DNA of 64,000 nt, taken from positions 1 to 64,000 of the forward strand of contig JAAEMK010001108.1 of the NCBI GenBank assembly GCA_024225635.1, in the 5' to 3' direction. This document shows positions 53,378 through 63,173 of this stretch, one piece after another (positions within the stretch are counted from its first letter, which is position 1; each line of letters opens with the position of its first letter). Origin of the DNA: Desulfobacteraceae bacterium (GTDB lineage: Bacteria; Desulfobacterota; Desulfobacteria; Desulfobacterales; Desulfobacteraceae). A model generated the notes under the pieces. That model was not told where the DNA came from and did not search any database. It worked only from the letters and a program-made list of their open reading frames with translations. A program made the translations under genes and the position numbers.

Positions 53378-54289
53378 ATGGAAATGAAAACATTTAAATC
53401 AGATTTTGTTCTCCTTGTTGCCGCATCCATCTGGGGGCTTGCCTTTGTCGCCCAGAGAATGGGCATGGACCATGTGGGGCCGTTTACCTACAACGGCCTC
53501 AGGTTCTGCCTGGGCGGCATCTCCCTTCTTCCATTCCTCCTTGTTTCCCGGAAAAAGCGGAAAAACAGGGCCCGGGCCCTGGACGATCCCCGTCCAAAGG
53601 AGATTGTGCAAGGCGGCATTCTCGCCGGGATGATCCTCTTTGCCGGTTCCTCTCTCCAGCAGGTGGGACTGCTTTATACCACGGCCGGAAAAGCCGGGTT
53701 CATCACCGGACTCTATGTGGTCATAGTGCCTGTGATTGGGCTGTTATGGCGGCAAAAGGCCGGCACCGGCACATGGATCGGCGCCGTGATGGCTGCCGCG
53801 GGACTTTATTTCCTGAGTGTCACCAAGGAGATGACCATGAGCTTTGGTGATCTGCTCGAGCTTGCGGGCGCGGTTTTTTTCGCCATGCATGTGATGGTCA
53901 TCGGAAAGCTCTCCCGGCGGATCGACACGGTGAGGCTCTCCTTTGTCCAGTGCATGCTTTGCTCCGTTGTGAGCATGCTCGTGGCCGTATGCATGGAGGA
54001 GATCACCCTTTCCGGCATCCGGATGGCGGCGCTTCCGATCTTTTACGGCGGCGTTTTTTCCGTGGGCATAGCCTACTCGCTCCAGATCTACGGGCAAAAG
54101 GGCAGCCATCCGGCCCATGCCGCCATTCTCCTGAGCCTGGAATCGGTGGTTGCCGCAGTCGGCGGATGCCTGATCCTCAACGAGGTCCTTTCCGGCCGCT
54201 CCCTTTCAGGGTGTGTTCTCATGATGGCGGGAATGCTGGTTTCCCAGCTCTACCCCTACATTGTTTCGAAAAGGGCGGTTCTCAGCTAA
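53378..54289 (+). CDS. EamA-family (DMT superfamily) transporter
   Basis: 303 residues with ten predicted membrane helices in two five-helix halves. The EamA pattern is seen in FVLLVAASIWGLAFVAQRMG and SLQQVGLLYTTAGKAGFITG for the first half, and FGDLLELAGAVFFAMHVMVI and LLSLESVVAAVGGCLILNEV for the second. Such proteins export amino acids or metabolites; the substrate cannot be read from the sequence. It lies 125 bases upstream of rocD on the same strand. Confidence 0.92.
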   Translation: MEMKTFKSDFVLLVAASIWGLAFVAQRMGMDHVGPFTYNGLRFCLGGISLLPFLLVSRKKRKNRARALDDPRPKEIVQGGILAGMILFAGSSLQQVGLLYTTAGKAGFITGLYVVIVPVIGLLWRQKAGTGTWIGAVMAAAGLYFLSVTKEMTMSFGDLLELAGAVFFAMHVMVIGKLSRRIDTVRLSFVQCMLCSVVSMLVAVCMEEITLSGIRMAALPIFYGGVFSVGIAYSLQIYGQKGSHPAHAAILLSLESVVAAVGGCLILNEVLSGRSLSGCVLMMAGMLVSQLYPYIVSKRAVLS

Positions 54290-54414
54290 ATATCCTGCAC
54301 GCTTTTACCGGTTGTGCTATGGTTTGATTTATAGCTTTTTGCATATGAATGGATCGCATTTTCGAGTGCAGGCATCCACAGGCTTTCAAACCTTTAGCTT
54401 GAAAGGATCGAACC

Positions 54415-55614
54415 ATGGATACAAAAGAGATCATCGCCCTTGAAAACAGGTTCGGAGCAAGGAACTACAAACCGCTGGATGTGGTTCTTGAGCGGGGAGA
54501 GGGAGTGTGGGTCTGGGATGTGGAGGGCAACAGGTACATGGATTGCCTGGCCGCATACTCCGCCGTCAACCAGGGCCATTGCCATCCCAGGATCGTGAAC
54601 AAGCTCAAGGAGCAGGCCGAAAAGCTCTGCATCACCTCCCGTGCGTTTCGAAACGATCAGCTATCCCTGTTTTACCGGGACATCTGCGAGCTTACCAACT
54701 CCCACATGGTGCTGCCCATGAACTCCGGCGCGGAAGCCGTGGAAACCGTTATCAAGGCGGTGAGGAAATGGGGGTACACTGTCAAGGGCGTGGCCGACGG
54801 CAAGGCCGAGATCATCGTGTGTGACAACAATTTTCACGGCAGGACCCTCACCATCATCGGTTTTTCCACGGAAGAGCAGTACAAGGAGGGGTTCGGGCCG
54901 TTCACCCCCGGGTTCAAGACCGTTCCCTTTGGCGATGCCGAAGCCCTGAAGCAGGCCATCACGGAAAATACCGTCGCCTTCATGGTGGAACCCATCCAGG
55001 GGGAGGCCGGTGTCATCGTGCCCCCGGACGGCTATCTCAAGGCGGTCCGGGAGATCTGCTCCCAAAACCATGTGGCGCTAGTGCTTGACGAGATCCAGAC
55101 CGGACTCGGAAGAACCGGGCGTCTTCTCGCCGAGGAGCACGAAGGGATAGAGGCCGACGTCACCCTCATCGGCAAGGCCCTTTCAGGGGGGTGCTATCCC
55201 GTGTCCGCGGTGCTCTCCAATGCCGAGGTGCTGGGCGTGTTCCTGCCAGGGGATCACGGTTCCACATTTGGGGGAAATCCACTTGCCTGTGCAGTTGCCC
55301 GGGAGGCCCTCATGGTGCTTGTGGAAGAGAATCTAGTTGAGAATGCGGCCGTTCTGGGAGACTATTTCATGAAAGGGCTGGAGCGGATCAAGAGTCCCCA
55401 TGTAAAGGAGATCCGGGGCAAGGGGCTTCTCATTGGTGTTGAGCTGAAGGCCGGGGCGGGCGGTGCAAGGGCCTTTTGTGAAAGGCTCATGGGTCTCGGC
55501 ATCCTGTGCAAGGAGACCCATGAGCATGTGATCCGGTTCGCTCCACCCCTGGTGATCACCCGGGCCGAGATCGACTGGGCCCTTTCAAGGGTGGAGCAGG
55601 TGCTTATCCCTTGA
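54415..55614 (+). CDS. rocD: Ornithine aminotransferase
   Basis: 399 residues of the class III (ornithine/acetylornithine) aminotransferase family. [20 protein letters not shown] and [20 protein letters not shown] are hallmarks of ornithine-delta-aminotransferase. The PLP lysine is in [17 protein letters not shown], and [13 protein letters not shown] follows. It converts ornithine to glutamate semialdehyde for proline or glutamate formation. The stop region overlaps the convergent histidine-rich gene by 11 bases. Confidence 0.93.
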   Translation: MDTKEIIALENRFGARNYKPLDVVLERGEGVWVWDVEGNRYMDCLAAYSAVNQGHCHPRIVNKLKEQAEKLCITSRAFRNDQLSLFYRDICELTNSHMVLPMNSGAEAVETVIKAVRKWGYTVKGVADGKAEIIVCDNNFHGRTLTIIGFSTEEQYKEGFGPFTPGFKTVPFGDAEALKQAITENTVAFMVEPIQGEAGVIVPPDGYLKAVREICSQNHVALVLDEIQTGLGRTGRLLAEEHEGIEADVTLIGKALSGGCYPVSAVLSNAEVLGVFLPGDHGSTFGGNPLACAVAREALMVLVEENLVENAAVLGDYFMKGLERIKSPHVKEIRGKGLLIGVELKAGAGGARAFCERLMGLGILCKETHEHVIRFAPPLVITRAEIDWALSRVEQVLIP

Positions 55615-55945
55615 TCAGCCCAAGGGCTTTCTCAAGCTTTTCGGTTATTTTGTTGGAATCATCGGATATCTCTTTCAGAATTTCCGCCATTTGGGGCAGG
55701 TCCTCGCCGGTCGCCTTGCCGGCCCAGGAGTCATAGGTCTCCTGGTGGCTCTTGTTGTGGTCGATCCAGTGCTGCAGCAGGATGGTCAGCTTCTCGTTGA
55801 AGGATAGTTCCTTGGGGCTTGTGTGTGCATGTTCGTGGTTGTGTTCGTGGTTGTGTCCATGTCCGTGATCGTGTCCATGTCCGTGGTCGTGTCCGTGATG
55901 GTGATCGTGATCGTGATGGCCGTGGTCGTGGTTGTGATGGCTCAT
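55604..55945 (-). CDS. Histidine-rich metal-binding protein
   Basis: 113 residues. Residues 1-41 are almost entirely histidine with aspartate, glycine, asparagine and glutamate in HDHGH-type repeats, a typical nickel, zinc or cobalt store. Residues ~48-113 are a small helical domain ([20 protein letters not shown]) of a family seen in metal-related proteins. Its ATG overlaps the stop of the diadenylate-cyclase-domain gene by ATGA, so the two are co-translated. Likely role: metal storage or donation within the operon; which metal is not determinable. Confidence 0.85.
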   Translation of the reverse strand: MSHHNHDHGHHDHDHHHGHDHGHGHDHGHGHNHEHNHEHAHTSPKELSFNEKLTILLQHWIDHNKSHQETYDSWAGKATGEDLPQMAEILKEISDDSNKITEKLEKALGLIKG

Positions 55946-57381
55946 GGAAGTACTCCGTTAAGATACGTTTTAAGGGTTTCTGGTTGGGAAGGATATCCTG
56001 AACGCGGACTCCATTCACAATAGGCATTTATTTCAATGCCGTGCTGAATGATCGATACGGGTCTGTCCGCCGATACGACAACCACGATAACCTTGTCGTG
56101 TTCGGCGGTAAAGCGAAGGGCGGAGTTGTACCTGGCCCCCCTGGCCATGTTTTCCCCTTCAATGGTCTTGCCGTCAAGCAGGCAGCCAAAGCCCCTGAGG
56201 CTGGTGTCGGCCATGAGGTGCAGGGCGCCGTCGATTTTGATGAGGGACTTGGCAAGATCAAGGTTGTGGGGGAGCTTCAGGTTGAGGCAGGGGTCGAGGA
56301 TGTGGCCGGACACCTTTACCGGCACTTGGTTGAGATCGATGATCAGGGTGCAGCCGTGGCGTTTTGTCTCCGCCGTGTGAACGATCTCTGCAATGGTCTT
56401 GAAAATGCTGGTCCGCTCTTCTGTCGCAAGTTGGGAATCGAGGAGGATCTCCTCAACCTCCACCAGGTTCGCCTTCCGGCTTGTGGAGTGAAAAGTGCCG
56501 TCAAAAAAGCTGCACAGGGTTTGACCGGCAAATTCCAGGAACCCGTGGTCCCCCTGGAAATTGGCCGAGATGGCGAATTCGGGTGTTTCCGAGTTGGATA
56601 TCCCGATGATGGAATTTCCGTCCGACACAAGTTTCCGGGTGGAGTGCTCCACGGCAAGGAGCAGTTTCCGGATGTGTTTTATATTGCCGATATAGGGCCG
56701 TTCGTGCTTCTGTATCTTTGCGATGAACTCGATTTCCTCCAGGGTGCCGGGATCCACAAAGATCAGCCTGCCCCTTGGCCAGGCCCCTTCTTCCTTTGTC
56801 TTTGATATGTTGAGAATGGTATCCAGGATCGGGTGGACCAGCATCCGGGTATCCAGCCCCACGATCTTGTTTTTCATGTCCACGATGTGGTCGGTGATGG
56901 CGTGGATGGTATAATTCTGAAGCGCATGGCCCGAGGTGCCCATGGAGATGCTGTCCGAGGAAAACTCCTGGGCCAGCAGCCACCCCGCATGTTCGATCCA
57001 GCGCTCCGTGGGGTAGATGGAGCATATGTCCGGGTGGTGGTCCGTGAACCACATCTGGTAGAAAAAGGAGTGGGAGCTGCCGCCGTAGGAGATCAACCCG
57101 GCAAGGTGGATGTTTTCGTTGGTGATGAAGTGCCCCCGGGGTTGCTTGGCCAGGGCCTTTGCGGTTTCATGACGCCAGCTTTCATCGTCGATGTATAGTT
57201 CCCTGAGCCTCGGTTCATGGCCCTTCAGGAGGTGCTGGGGATCATAGACCAGTATTTCATCGTCGGGGTTGAGGGCGTAGATCAGGGCAGCCCGGGTCTT
57301 TTGGGAAAAGTGGGAGAGTCCCTCCACAAGGCCGTTGAAGATGTTGAAGATGCACAGGTTGCCGTAGAGGTCATGTTTCAT
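55942..57381 (-). CDS. Diadenylate cyclase (DAC/DisA_N) domain protein
   Basis: About 479 residues from the ATG at 57381 (AAGGAG with 7 bases spacing; the GTG at 57387 is less likely). The first ~350 residues are an unassigned region rich in aromatic and histidine residues. The C-terminal ~110 residues carry a DAC-like domain: LIKIDGALHLMADTSLRGFG with the DGA motif, GARYNSALRFTAEHDKVIVV in place of the usual RHR motif, and VVSADRPVSIIQ. Active DAC proteins make c-di-AMP from ATP. The RYN variant is close to the RHN seen in some bacterial members, so activity is likely but unproven. The start overlaps the aldolase gene. Confidence 0.78.
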   Translation of the reverse strand: MKHDLYGNLCIFNIFNGLVEGLSHFSQKTRAALIYALNPDDEILVYDPQHLLKGHEPRLRELYIDDESWRHETAKALAKQPRGHFITNENIHLAGLISYGGSSHSFFYQMWFTDHHPDICSIYPTERWIEHAGWLLAQEFSSDSISMGTSGHALQNYTIHAITDHIVDMKNKIVGLDTRMLVHPILDTILNISKTKEEGAWPRGRLIFVDPGTLEEIEFIAKIQKHERPYIGNIKHIRKLLLAVEHSTRKLVSDGNSIIGISNSETPEFAISANFQGDHGFLEFAGQTLCSFFDGTFHSTSRKANLVEVEEILLDSQLATEERTSIFKTIAEIVHTAETKRHGCTLIIDLNQVPVKVSGHILDPCLNLKLPHNLDLAKSLIKIDGALHLMADTSLRGFGCLLDGKTIEGENMARGARYNSALRFTAEHDKVIVVVVSADRPVSIIQHGIEINAYCEWSPRSGYPSQPETLKTYLNGVLP

Positions 57382-58030
57382 TGGCACTCTCCTTTGGACC
57401 GTAGTGGGCGAACTTGTCGATCACCCGCTCCATCTCCCGGTCGGAAAGGATCACGGGGGTGCCGATGCTCTCCGCCTGAAAGCACAGGCGCGCCACAAGC
57501 TCGATCTCCTCAGCTGTGTTAAAGGCCTTGAGCAGGGTGGGGCCCACGGCCACAAGGCCGTGGTTGGCGAGCAGAACTGCGTTGTAATGCTTGATGGAGC
57601 CGGTGATGGAGTCGGCAAGTTCCTGGGTGCCGTAGGTGGCATAGGGGGCCAGGGGCACCTTGTTGCCGGCAAATCCCACCAGGTAGTGGACCGCGGGGAT
57701 CTCCCGGCGGAGGCATGCAAAGGTGGTGGCATAGGTGGAGTGGGTATGGACCACCGAATTGATGTCTTCCCTTGTCCGGTAAAGGGCCAGATGGAAACCG
57801 GTTTCGCTGGAGGGGGTGTTGGCGCCGTCCACAACGGTGCCGTCCGGGGTGACAACGATGATATCCTCCGGGGTCAGGTCCGGGTATTCGATTCCGCTGG
57901 GCGTGACGGCAATCAGGTCTTTTTCACGGTTGTAGCAGCTTAAATTGCCACCGAATCCGGTGGTGAGGCCTGCGGCAAGCATTTTGTTGCCAAACTTTAC
58001 GATTGCGTTTCGCTCTTTGGATAATATCAT
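57371..58030 (-). CDS. Class II aldolase/adducin family protein (fuculose-phosphate aldolase-like)
   Basis: About 219 residues from the ATG at 58030. The zinc ligands of the FucA/AraD family are visible: the SSETGFHLALYR glutamate, VVHTHSTYATTFA with its two histidines, and NHGLVAVGPTLLKAFNTAEE. The N-terminal phosphate loop is LAAGLTTGFGGNLSCYN. Such enzymes split or epimerise sugar phosphates. Function here is probably L-fuculose-1-phosphate aldolase or a ribulose-type relative; the substrate is not certain. Ribosome signal is weak. First gene of the operon with the DAC-domain and histidine-rich proteins. Confidence 0.88.
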   Translation of the reverse strand: MILSKERNAIVKFGNKMLAAGLTTGFGGNLSCYNREKDLIAVTPSGIEYPDLTPEDIIVVTPDGTVVDGANTPSSETGFHLALYRTREDINSVVHTHSTYATTFACLRREIPAVHYLVGFAGNKVPLAPYATYGTQELADSITGSIKHYNAVLLANHGLVAVGPTLLKAFNTAEEIELVARLCFQAESIGTPVILSDREMERVIDKFAHYGPKESANET

Positions 58031-58168
58031 AATGAAAAATTGATACACTTCTATTGGATGCTTTGCAACAATTATTCGTTCAATCCCCGGTCAAATCAAC
58101 AATGGTGTTGTAAAATGATGCCAAGGTTGGTATTTGAATATAAAAAAAAATGAGGAGATCAACGAGCA

Positions 58169-58885
58169 ATGAAAAAGAGAGTTATCGGTTACCTTGGTTT
58201 TGTCTTACTGCTTTTTTTCCTTTGTTTGCCCCCTGTCTCTGCTGAGACCGGTTATGTCTCGGACATGCTTTTGTTGACCTTGAGGTCGGGTCCGGGAAGT
58301 GAGTTCACCGTCTTGAAGACGTTGACCAGCAACACGCCGGTTGAAATACTCGAGAAAGGGGAGCACTATTTCAAGGTGAGCACAAATGACGGCCAGGAGG
58401 GGTGGGTTCAGAAACAGTACATCACCTTCGACCTGCCTTCCAACCTGGTGATTGCCCGGATGAAAAAGAGGATAGGGGAGCTGGAGGCAGCCAACAAAAA
58501 TCTGGTGGAGAGCCAGTCTCCCCTGATGGAGAGCATGGAGACAAAGAAGAAGCGTTACGAGGAGAGGATCGCCATGCTTGATACTTCCCTCAAGCAGGCG
58601 ATCAAAGAGAAAAACGGGCTTGCATCAACCCTTGATCAAATCCGGAAAAAACATGAGCAGTTCCTCAAGCAGTCAGCGGATACGGTTCGCATCGTCGACG
58701 AGAACCGCACCCTGAAAGAGGAGAATACCCGTCTTTCAACGGAGCTTGCCCGCCTTGAGGAGGAGGGCAACGATTTCCTGAAGACCGCCATGATGAAGTG
58801 GTTCCTTGCCGGCGCAGGGGTCTTGATCGGAGGATGGCTGATCGGCCGCAGCGTGGGCGGCGGCCGAAGAAGTTACAGCCTCTGA
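58169..58885 (+). CDS. SH3-domain, coiled-coil membrane protein (YgiM/TIGR04211 type)
   Basis: 238 residues. A signal peptide (about 1-25) is followed by a bacterial SH3 domain (about 28-92, with GYVSDMLLLTLRSGPGSEFT and FKVSTNDGQEGWVQKQYITF), a long coiled-coil (about 100-205) and a C-terminal membrane helix (MKWFLAGAGVLIGGWLIGRS). This order defines the TIGR04211/YgiM family of unknown function. A ribosome site (GAGGAG) and clear spacing from the divergent aldolase gene suggest a single-gene transcript. Confidence 0.9.
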   Translation: MKKRVIGYLGFVLLLFFLCLPPVSAETGYVSDMLLLTLRSGPGSEFTVLKTLTSNTPVEILEKGEHYFKVSTNDGQEGWVQKQYITFDLPSNLVIARMKKRIGELEAANKNLVESQSPLMESMETKKKRYEERIAMLDTSLKQAIKEKNGLASTLDQIRKKHEQFLKQSADTVRIVDENRTLKEENTRLSTELARLEEEGNDFLKTAMMKWFLAGAGVLIGGWLIGRSVGGGRRSYSL

Positions 58886-58951
58886 CGCTTATCTGAATAT
58901 CCCGGGGGCAGGGCGTTCATGCCCGTTTCAATGTCCCGTTCTTGAATCCGG

Positions 58952-60064
58952 TCAGCTGATTACGGTTACCGGGCCGGGTTCAAGATCCTTGCGGTTCTTT
59001 TCCGCAACCTTCTTTTTTGCCTCTGACGCGCCGAGCACCATGGCCTCGGCCCGGGTGGCATAGTTCGTGTTCTGTTTGTAGCTGTAGAGTTCAAGGGTTT
59101 TTTCCGCGGCCTGGGTAAAGAGGGCATGGCCCAGGTCGGTCCGGGTGATCACCGTTGTCCAGCCGTCATCGGCGCCGATGCCGCCAAAGGCGATGTCGGC
59201 GAACTCGGCTGAAAAATCCCGGCAATACCGGCAGGCCGTTCGTTTGACCGGGTCAAGGTCGCTGATGGGAATCTCCCGGAGTTCACCCGTGGTCAGCCGC
59301 AGGATAACGTTTTCCTTGATGTTGATCTTTTCCACGTCGTGGTAGTCAAAATCATAGGCCTGCTCCAGGCTTTTAAAGCTCTCCTTGGTCATGGTAAAAT
59401 TGCCGGCGCAGAACAGGCCGAGGCAGAGCTCGATGGAATCCGCGGGAACAACGCCAAGGGCCTGCATCCGCCGGATGGTGTTGATCTGGCAGGGGGTGCC
59501 CACAAAGGCGATCTTTTCGAGTCCCTCTTTCCTGATTTCAGCCAGGGCCTTGATCGAGGGGGAAAAGGTGGAATACGCCTCGCCGAACTGCGCCATGCCG
59601 TGGGAGCTGTCAAAATGGCTTCCGGCGGCATCGATGATCTCTTCCCGGGAGGTCGCAAGCCAGGGCGTGCGTCCGGAGTCCATGTTTCTCGATACAACGG
59701 CGCCGTTGATTCTTTTGGTGTCAAACAGGTGGAGGAGCAGGGCCGTGACCACCCCGCCGTCGGTTCCCCGTTCCCGGATGATCAGGTCACTGGCCCGTGC
59801 CACCGTGGTGCCTATGGTCCTGCCGACAGGTGCGGTCCAGCCGGCCTTTTCCTTGATCTCCCGGTCATCTCCGGTTTCCGGGCAGATCATGTAGCAGATG
59901 CCGCACTCGATGCACTTTTCAATGTCCGCATACTCGGGTTTGCCGTCGTCACCGGTTTTGAGGGCGCCGTAGTTGATTGCGGAGCAGAAGGTGACACAAC
60001 CGCCGCAATGGTGGCATTTTCCTTGTTTCTGCACATCCTGGATCAGGTTGAAAAAGGTTTGCAT
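58952..60064 (-). CDS. FrhB/FdhB-type coenzyme F420 hydrogenase beta-like iron-sulfur protein
   Basis: 370 residues from the ATG at 60064 (AAGGAG upstream); the frame is open further but without a ribosome site. Two ferredoxin motifs lie at the N-terminus (CHHCGGCVTFC and CIECGICYMICP), each able to bind a 4Fe-4S cluster. They are followed by the FrhB_FdhB N and C domains (GGVVTALLLHLFDTKRINGA, VGTPCQINTIRRMQAL) and a further CRYCRDF. In archaea this fold binds flavin and F420; in sulfate reducers it more likely joins ferredoxin or Hdr-type electron transfer. It stands alone here. Confidence 0.88.
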   Translation of the reverse strand: MQTFFNLIQDVQKQGKCHHCGGCVTFCSAINYGALKTGDDGKPEYADIEKCIECGICYMICPETGDDREIKEKAGWTAPVGRTIGTTVARASDLIIRERGTDGGVVTALLLHLFDTKRINGAVVSRNMDSGRTPWLATSREEIIDAAGSHFDSSHGMAQFGEAYSTFSPSIKALAEIRKEGLEKIAFVGTPCQINTIRRMQALGVVPADSIELCLGLFCAGNFTMTKESFKSLEQAYDFDYHDVEKINIKENVILRLTTGELREIPISDLDPVKRTACRYCRDFSAEFADIAFGGIGADDGWTTVITRTDLGHALFTQAAEKTLELYSYKQNTNYATRAEAMVLGASEAKKKVAEKNRKDLEPGPVTVIS

Positions 60065-60332
60065 GGGCTTCTCCTTCGCTGATTTAAAATTAACCGCTTG
60101 CCATGGTAAACTGCAATGACCATGCCTTGCTGCCAAAAACAAGGGAAAATAGCAGAAACCACCCCTGTTGTCACCGTTTTTCAGATCCATCCGGTTTTGT
60201 CGAAACAGGGCCTCCGAGGGATGGGGTAAACTTTGGTTGACCGTTTCCTCTGAACATCGTTGACAAATGGTTCCATAAGGCGGATATCTGTCTGGTGTTC
60301 TTACCACCCTTTACCTGAATCGGAGATACACT

Positions 60333-61496
60333 ATGGATTTTTCATTTTTTTCACCGGCAAAAATTTTATTCGGGCCGGATGCCTCACGCAGGATCGCTTC
60401 CAGTGTCAGCGGGTTCGGCACCCGCGCCTTTGTCGTAACGGGAAAGAATCCCGCCAGGGCCGGTAACCTCATCACAGACCTGGAACAGGCCGGGATCTCT
60501 TGCCGCACCTTTTCCCAATCCAATGAACCCGCTGTGGAGGAAGTGGCCCTGGGAGCTGAACAGGCCCGGGCCTTTGGCGCCGATTTTGTGGTTGCCATCG
60601 GCGGGGGAAGTGTCCTGGATGCGGCAAAGGTCATTTCCGCCCTGGTGACCAATAAAGGGGATATCCATGATTATCTGGAGGTGGTCGGCAAGGGCCGGGC
60701 GATCGACCACAAGCCCGTTCCCCTGGTGGTGCTGCCCACCACCGCCGGTACCGGGGCCGAGGCCACCTGCAATGCGGTGGTTGCATCCAGGGAGCACGGG
60801 GTCAAGGTGAGCATGCGAAGTCCCCTTCTTTACCCCGATCTTGTTATTATCGATCCCGGCCTGACCCTCTCCATGCCCAAGGGTGTAACCGCCGCAACCG
60901 GTATGGACGCCCTGACCCAGCTGATGGAAGCCTTTGTCACGCCCTATGCCACTCCCTTTACCGACGCCCTCTGCCGGGAGGGGTTACTCAGGGTTTCCAG
61001 GTCCTTTCAGCGGGCCTTTGAGTGCGGGGAGGACCTTGGCGCCCGGGAAGATATGTGCGTTGCAAGCCTTTTCAGCGGCATTGCCCTTGCCAATGCAAAG
61101 CTTGGGGCGGTCCACGGCATTGCGGGTCCCATGGGCGGAATGATCGATGCATCCCACGGGGGGATCTGCGCACGGCTGCTTGCCCCGGTGAGCCGGCTGA
61201 ACATGGAACGGCTGGAAAAGCTTGATTCCGGTCATCCCAGTCTTGCAAAATACCGGGAAACAGCCCAAATCCTGACCGGTAACAGCCAGGCCGAACCCGG
61301 GGATGGGGTGGACTGGATCGACGCCCTTGTCCGTTTAATGGAAATTCCCTCCCTCACAACCTTCGGGCTTAATGCCGTTATTTGTCAAAAACTTGGGGAT
61401 AAGGCCCTGGCCGCAAGCAGCATGAAGGGCAATCCCGTCCGGTTGACCCGTGAAGAGATCGTCCTGCTTCTGGAAAACGAGATAAGGATCAGCTAG
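60333..61496 (+). CDS. Iron-containing alcohol dehydrogenase
   Basis: 387 residues of the type III (Fe-ADH) family. The nucleotide-binding region has FVVAIGGGSVLDAAKVISAL and VPLVVLPTTAGTGAEATCNA, and the iron ligands lie in AATGMDALTQLMEAF and AVHGIAGPMGGMIDASHGGI (aspartate and histidines). It would oxidise or reduce short alcohols with NAD(P). It ends 8 bases inside the convergent histidine kinase gene, with no room for a terminator. Confidence 0.93.
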   Translation: MDFSFFSPAKILFGPDASRRIASSVSGFGTRAFVVTGKNPARAGNLITDLEQAGISCRTFSQSNEPAVEEVALGAEQARAFGADFVVAIGGGSVLDAAKVISALVTNKGDIHDYLEVVGKGRAIDHKPVPLVVLPTTAGTGAEATCNAVVASREHGVKVSMRSPLLYPDLVIIDPGLTLSMPKGVTAATGMDALTQLMEAFVTPYATPFTDALCREGLLRVSRSFQRAFECGEDLGAREDMCVASLFSGIALANAKLGAVHGIAGPMGGMIDASHGGICARLLAPVSRLNMERLEKLDSGHPSLAKYRETAQILTGNSQAEPGDGVDWIDALVRLMEIPSLTTFGLNAVICQKLGDKALAASSMKGNPVRLTREEIVLLLENEIRIS

Positions 61497-62988
61497 GGGA
61501 GCTGCCCCTGTTCTTTTTGGTGACCTCCGGGACTTTCCGGGGGATGGTGATGACAAACCGGGTGCCCCGGCCGGGTTTGGACCGTACCTTGATCTCCCCC
61601 CGGTGCTGTTCGATCACCTTGTTGGCGATGTAGAGCCCGAGCCCCGTTCCCTGGGTGCCCTTGGAGGAGAAGAAGATGGTGAACATGTTGTTCAGGGTGC
61701 TCTTGTTCATGCCCCTTCCAGTGTCCTGGATCAGCAGGGTGATGGTTTCACTGTCCGCCTTGGCGTTCAGGAGCAGGGTGTGATCCGGCCGGGTCGTGTC
61801 GGCGGCACACGCTTCCACACCGTTTTCAAGGATGTTGACCAGGGCTGCCTGGAGGCTTGTCCGGTCGATTTCAAACCGGTCATCGTTCTTGTCCAGCCGG
61901 ATGGTGGATTTGATGTTGATATTGTTTGTCCTGGCCTTTTGGGCCACCAGGGCAAGGGTATCCTGGAGAAAGTCGGTGGCGGGCACAGTTTGCCAGTTGA
62001 GCTTCCGGGTCTTGGTGTAGTAGAGGATGTCCAGCACCAGCTTTTTGATCCGGGCCGTCATCTGGCTTGAGATCTCAAAGCCTTCCTTGATCCGCTTTGG
62101 GTTGTTGTTCTTAATGCCTGAACCCATGGTGTAGATGCCGCTGTCAAGGCCGGTCAATAGGCCCTTGACGCCGTGGGAGATGGAGCCGATCATGAATCCC
62201 AGGGAGGTGAGGTGGTCTTCGAGCCGTCTCACCTCGGTGATGTCGGTGAGCATGACAAGCACCTTGTTTACGTTGCCAAAGCAGTCTTTTATGGGCGCTG
62301 TCCAGTGGAGAACCGTGTGCTTTACCCCAAAGGAGGAGATGATCTCGGTTTCCGAGGCATGGTTCTGGCCATCCTTGAAGGTCTTGTCCACGGGGCATAT
62401 CCTGCAGGGATCGTCACGGTTTTTGCAAATGCCAAAGCAGTACTCGCCGATGTGTTCGCCAAAGTATGCGTTGAACTTTTTGTTCGACTCCACAATGTGG
62501 TAATCCTGGTCCTGGACATAGACGAAGCAGGGCACCTCGTCAAACAGCTGCTGGTAGTTTTCCTGGGAGCTTGCAAACCTACTCTTGTAGCAGCTGTCGT
62601 TGAAACACAGATGTTTGTGCAGGTAGTTTCTCTCCAGGGCCCTTGTGATGTAGAAGTCAACGGTGGCGGCATCCGCGGGCAGGATCATGAAATCCGAGGC
62701 CCCGCTCTTGAGGGCCTTGACCCCCAGTTGGGCGTCCTTTGCGTTTATCGCGGCTATGATCTCGGTCTCGACCAGTTCCTTTTTAATGCCTGAGACGAGC
62801 TGGAGGGGATTTTCCTTTTCCGGGTCGATAAAGATCACGATGAAGTCCGGCACTATCTCATTGGCCGAGAGAAGCAGCTCCTCGGCCCGGTCAAGCGCTT
62901 TGAAGTCGGTCCAGGGATAGAATTTGGACCGTTCAAGGTTCGGGATGGACGCCTGGTCGAAGTTGATCATCAAAATGTTGTGTTTCAT
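61489..62988 (-). CDS. Hybrid sensor histidine kinase (degenerate receiver, cysteine-rich PAS)
   Basis: 499 residues. Residues ~1-120 look like a response-regulator receiver fold (VPDFIVIFIDPEKENPLQLV) with an aspartate near the phosphorylation site. Residues ~150-260 are a PAS domain with a cysteine cluster (YCFGICKNRDDPCRICPVDK), a pattern suggesting an iron-sulfur or redox site. The kinase core follows: H-box MIGSISHGVKGLLTGLDS, N-box LVNILENGVEAC, G1 IQDTGRGM and GTGLGLYIANKVIEQHRGEI. No partner regulator lies beside it. It converges with and overlaps the alcohol dehydrogenase gene. Confidence 0.9.
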   Translation of the reverse strand: MKHNILMINFDQASIPNLERSKFYPWTDFKALDRAEELLLSANEIVPDFIVIFIDPEKENPLQLVSGIKKELVETEIIAAINAKDAQLGVKALKSGASDFMILPADAATVDFYITRALERNYLHKHLCFNDSCYKSRFASSQENYQQLFDEVPCFVYVQDQDYHIVESNKKFNAYFGEHIGEYCFGICKNRDDPCRICPVDKTFKDGQNHASETEIISSFGVKHTVLHWTAPIKDCFGNVNKVLVMLTDITEVRRLEDHLTSLGFMIGSISHGVKGLLTGLDSGIYTMGSGIKNNNPKRIKEGFEISSQMTARIKKLVLDILYYTKTRKLNWQTVPATDFLQDTLALVAQKARTNNINIKSTIRLDKNDDRFEIDRTSLQAALVNILENGVEACAADTTRPDHTLLLNAKADSETITLLIQDTGRGMNKSTLNNMFTIFFSSKGTQGTGLGLYIANKVIEQHRGEIKVRSKPGRGTRFVITIPRKVPEVTKKNRGSSPS

Positions 62989-63173
62989 TTTGCCCTTGGT
63001 CTATGGTTGCAAATTCCGTGGTACCGGCTGCCTCCAACCGGGGAAAAAATATCGATATTAAGCCAATCTCTGAAAAAGGTCAATGTATAGGTATGGATTT
63101 TATCTTGACATGGCAGGGCATTTATCATTAATTTCTCGAATACACGATCTGATCATCATACAAGGAGAAATCA

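Noticed and set aside
55819-55945. Short tandem repeats resembling a CRISPR array
   Set aside because: They are the codons for the histidine-rich tail of a real protein (CATGACCAC-type repeats). There are no unique spacers and no cas genes.
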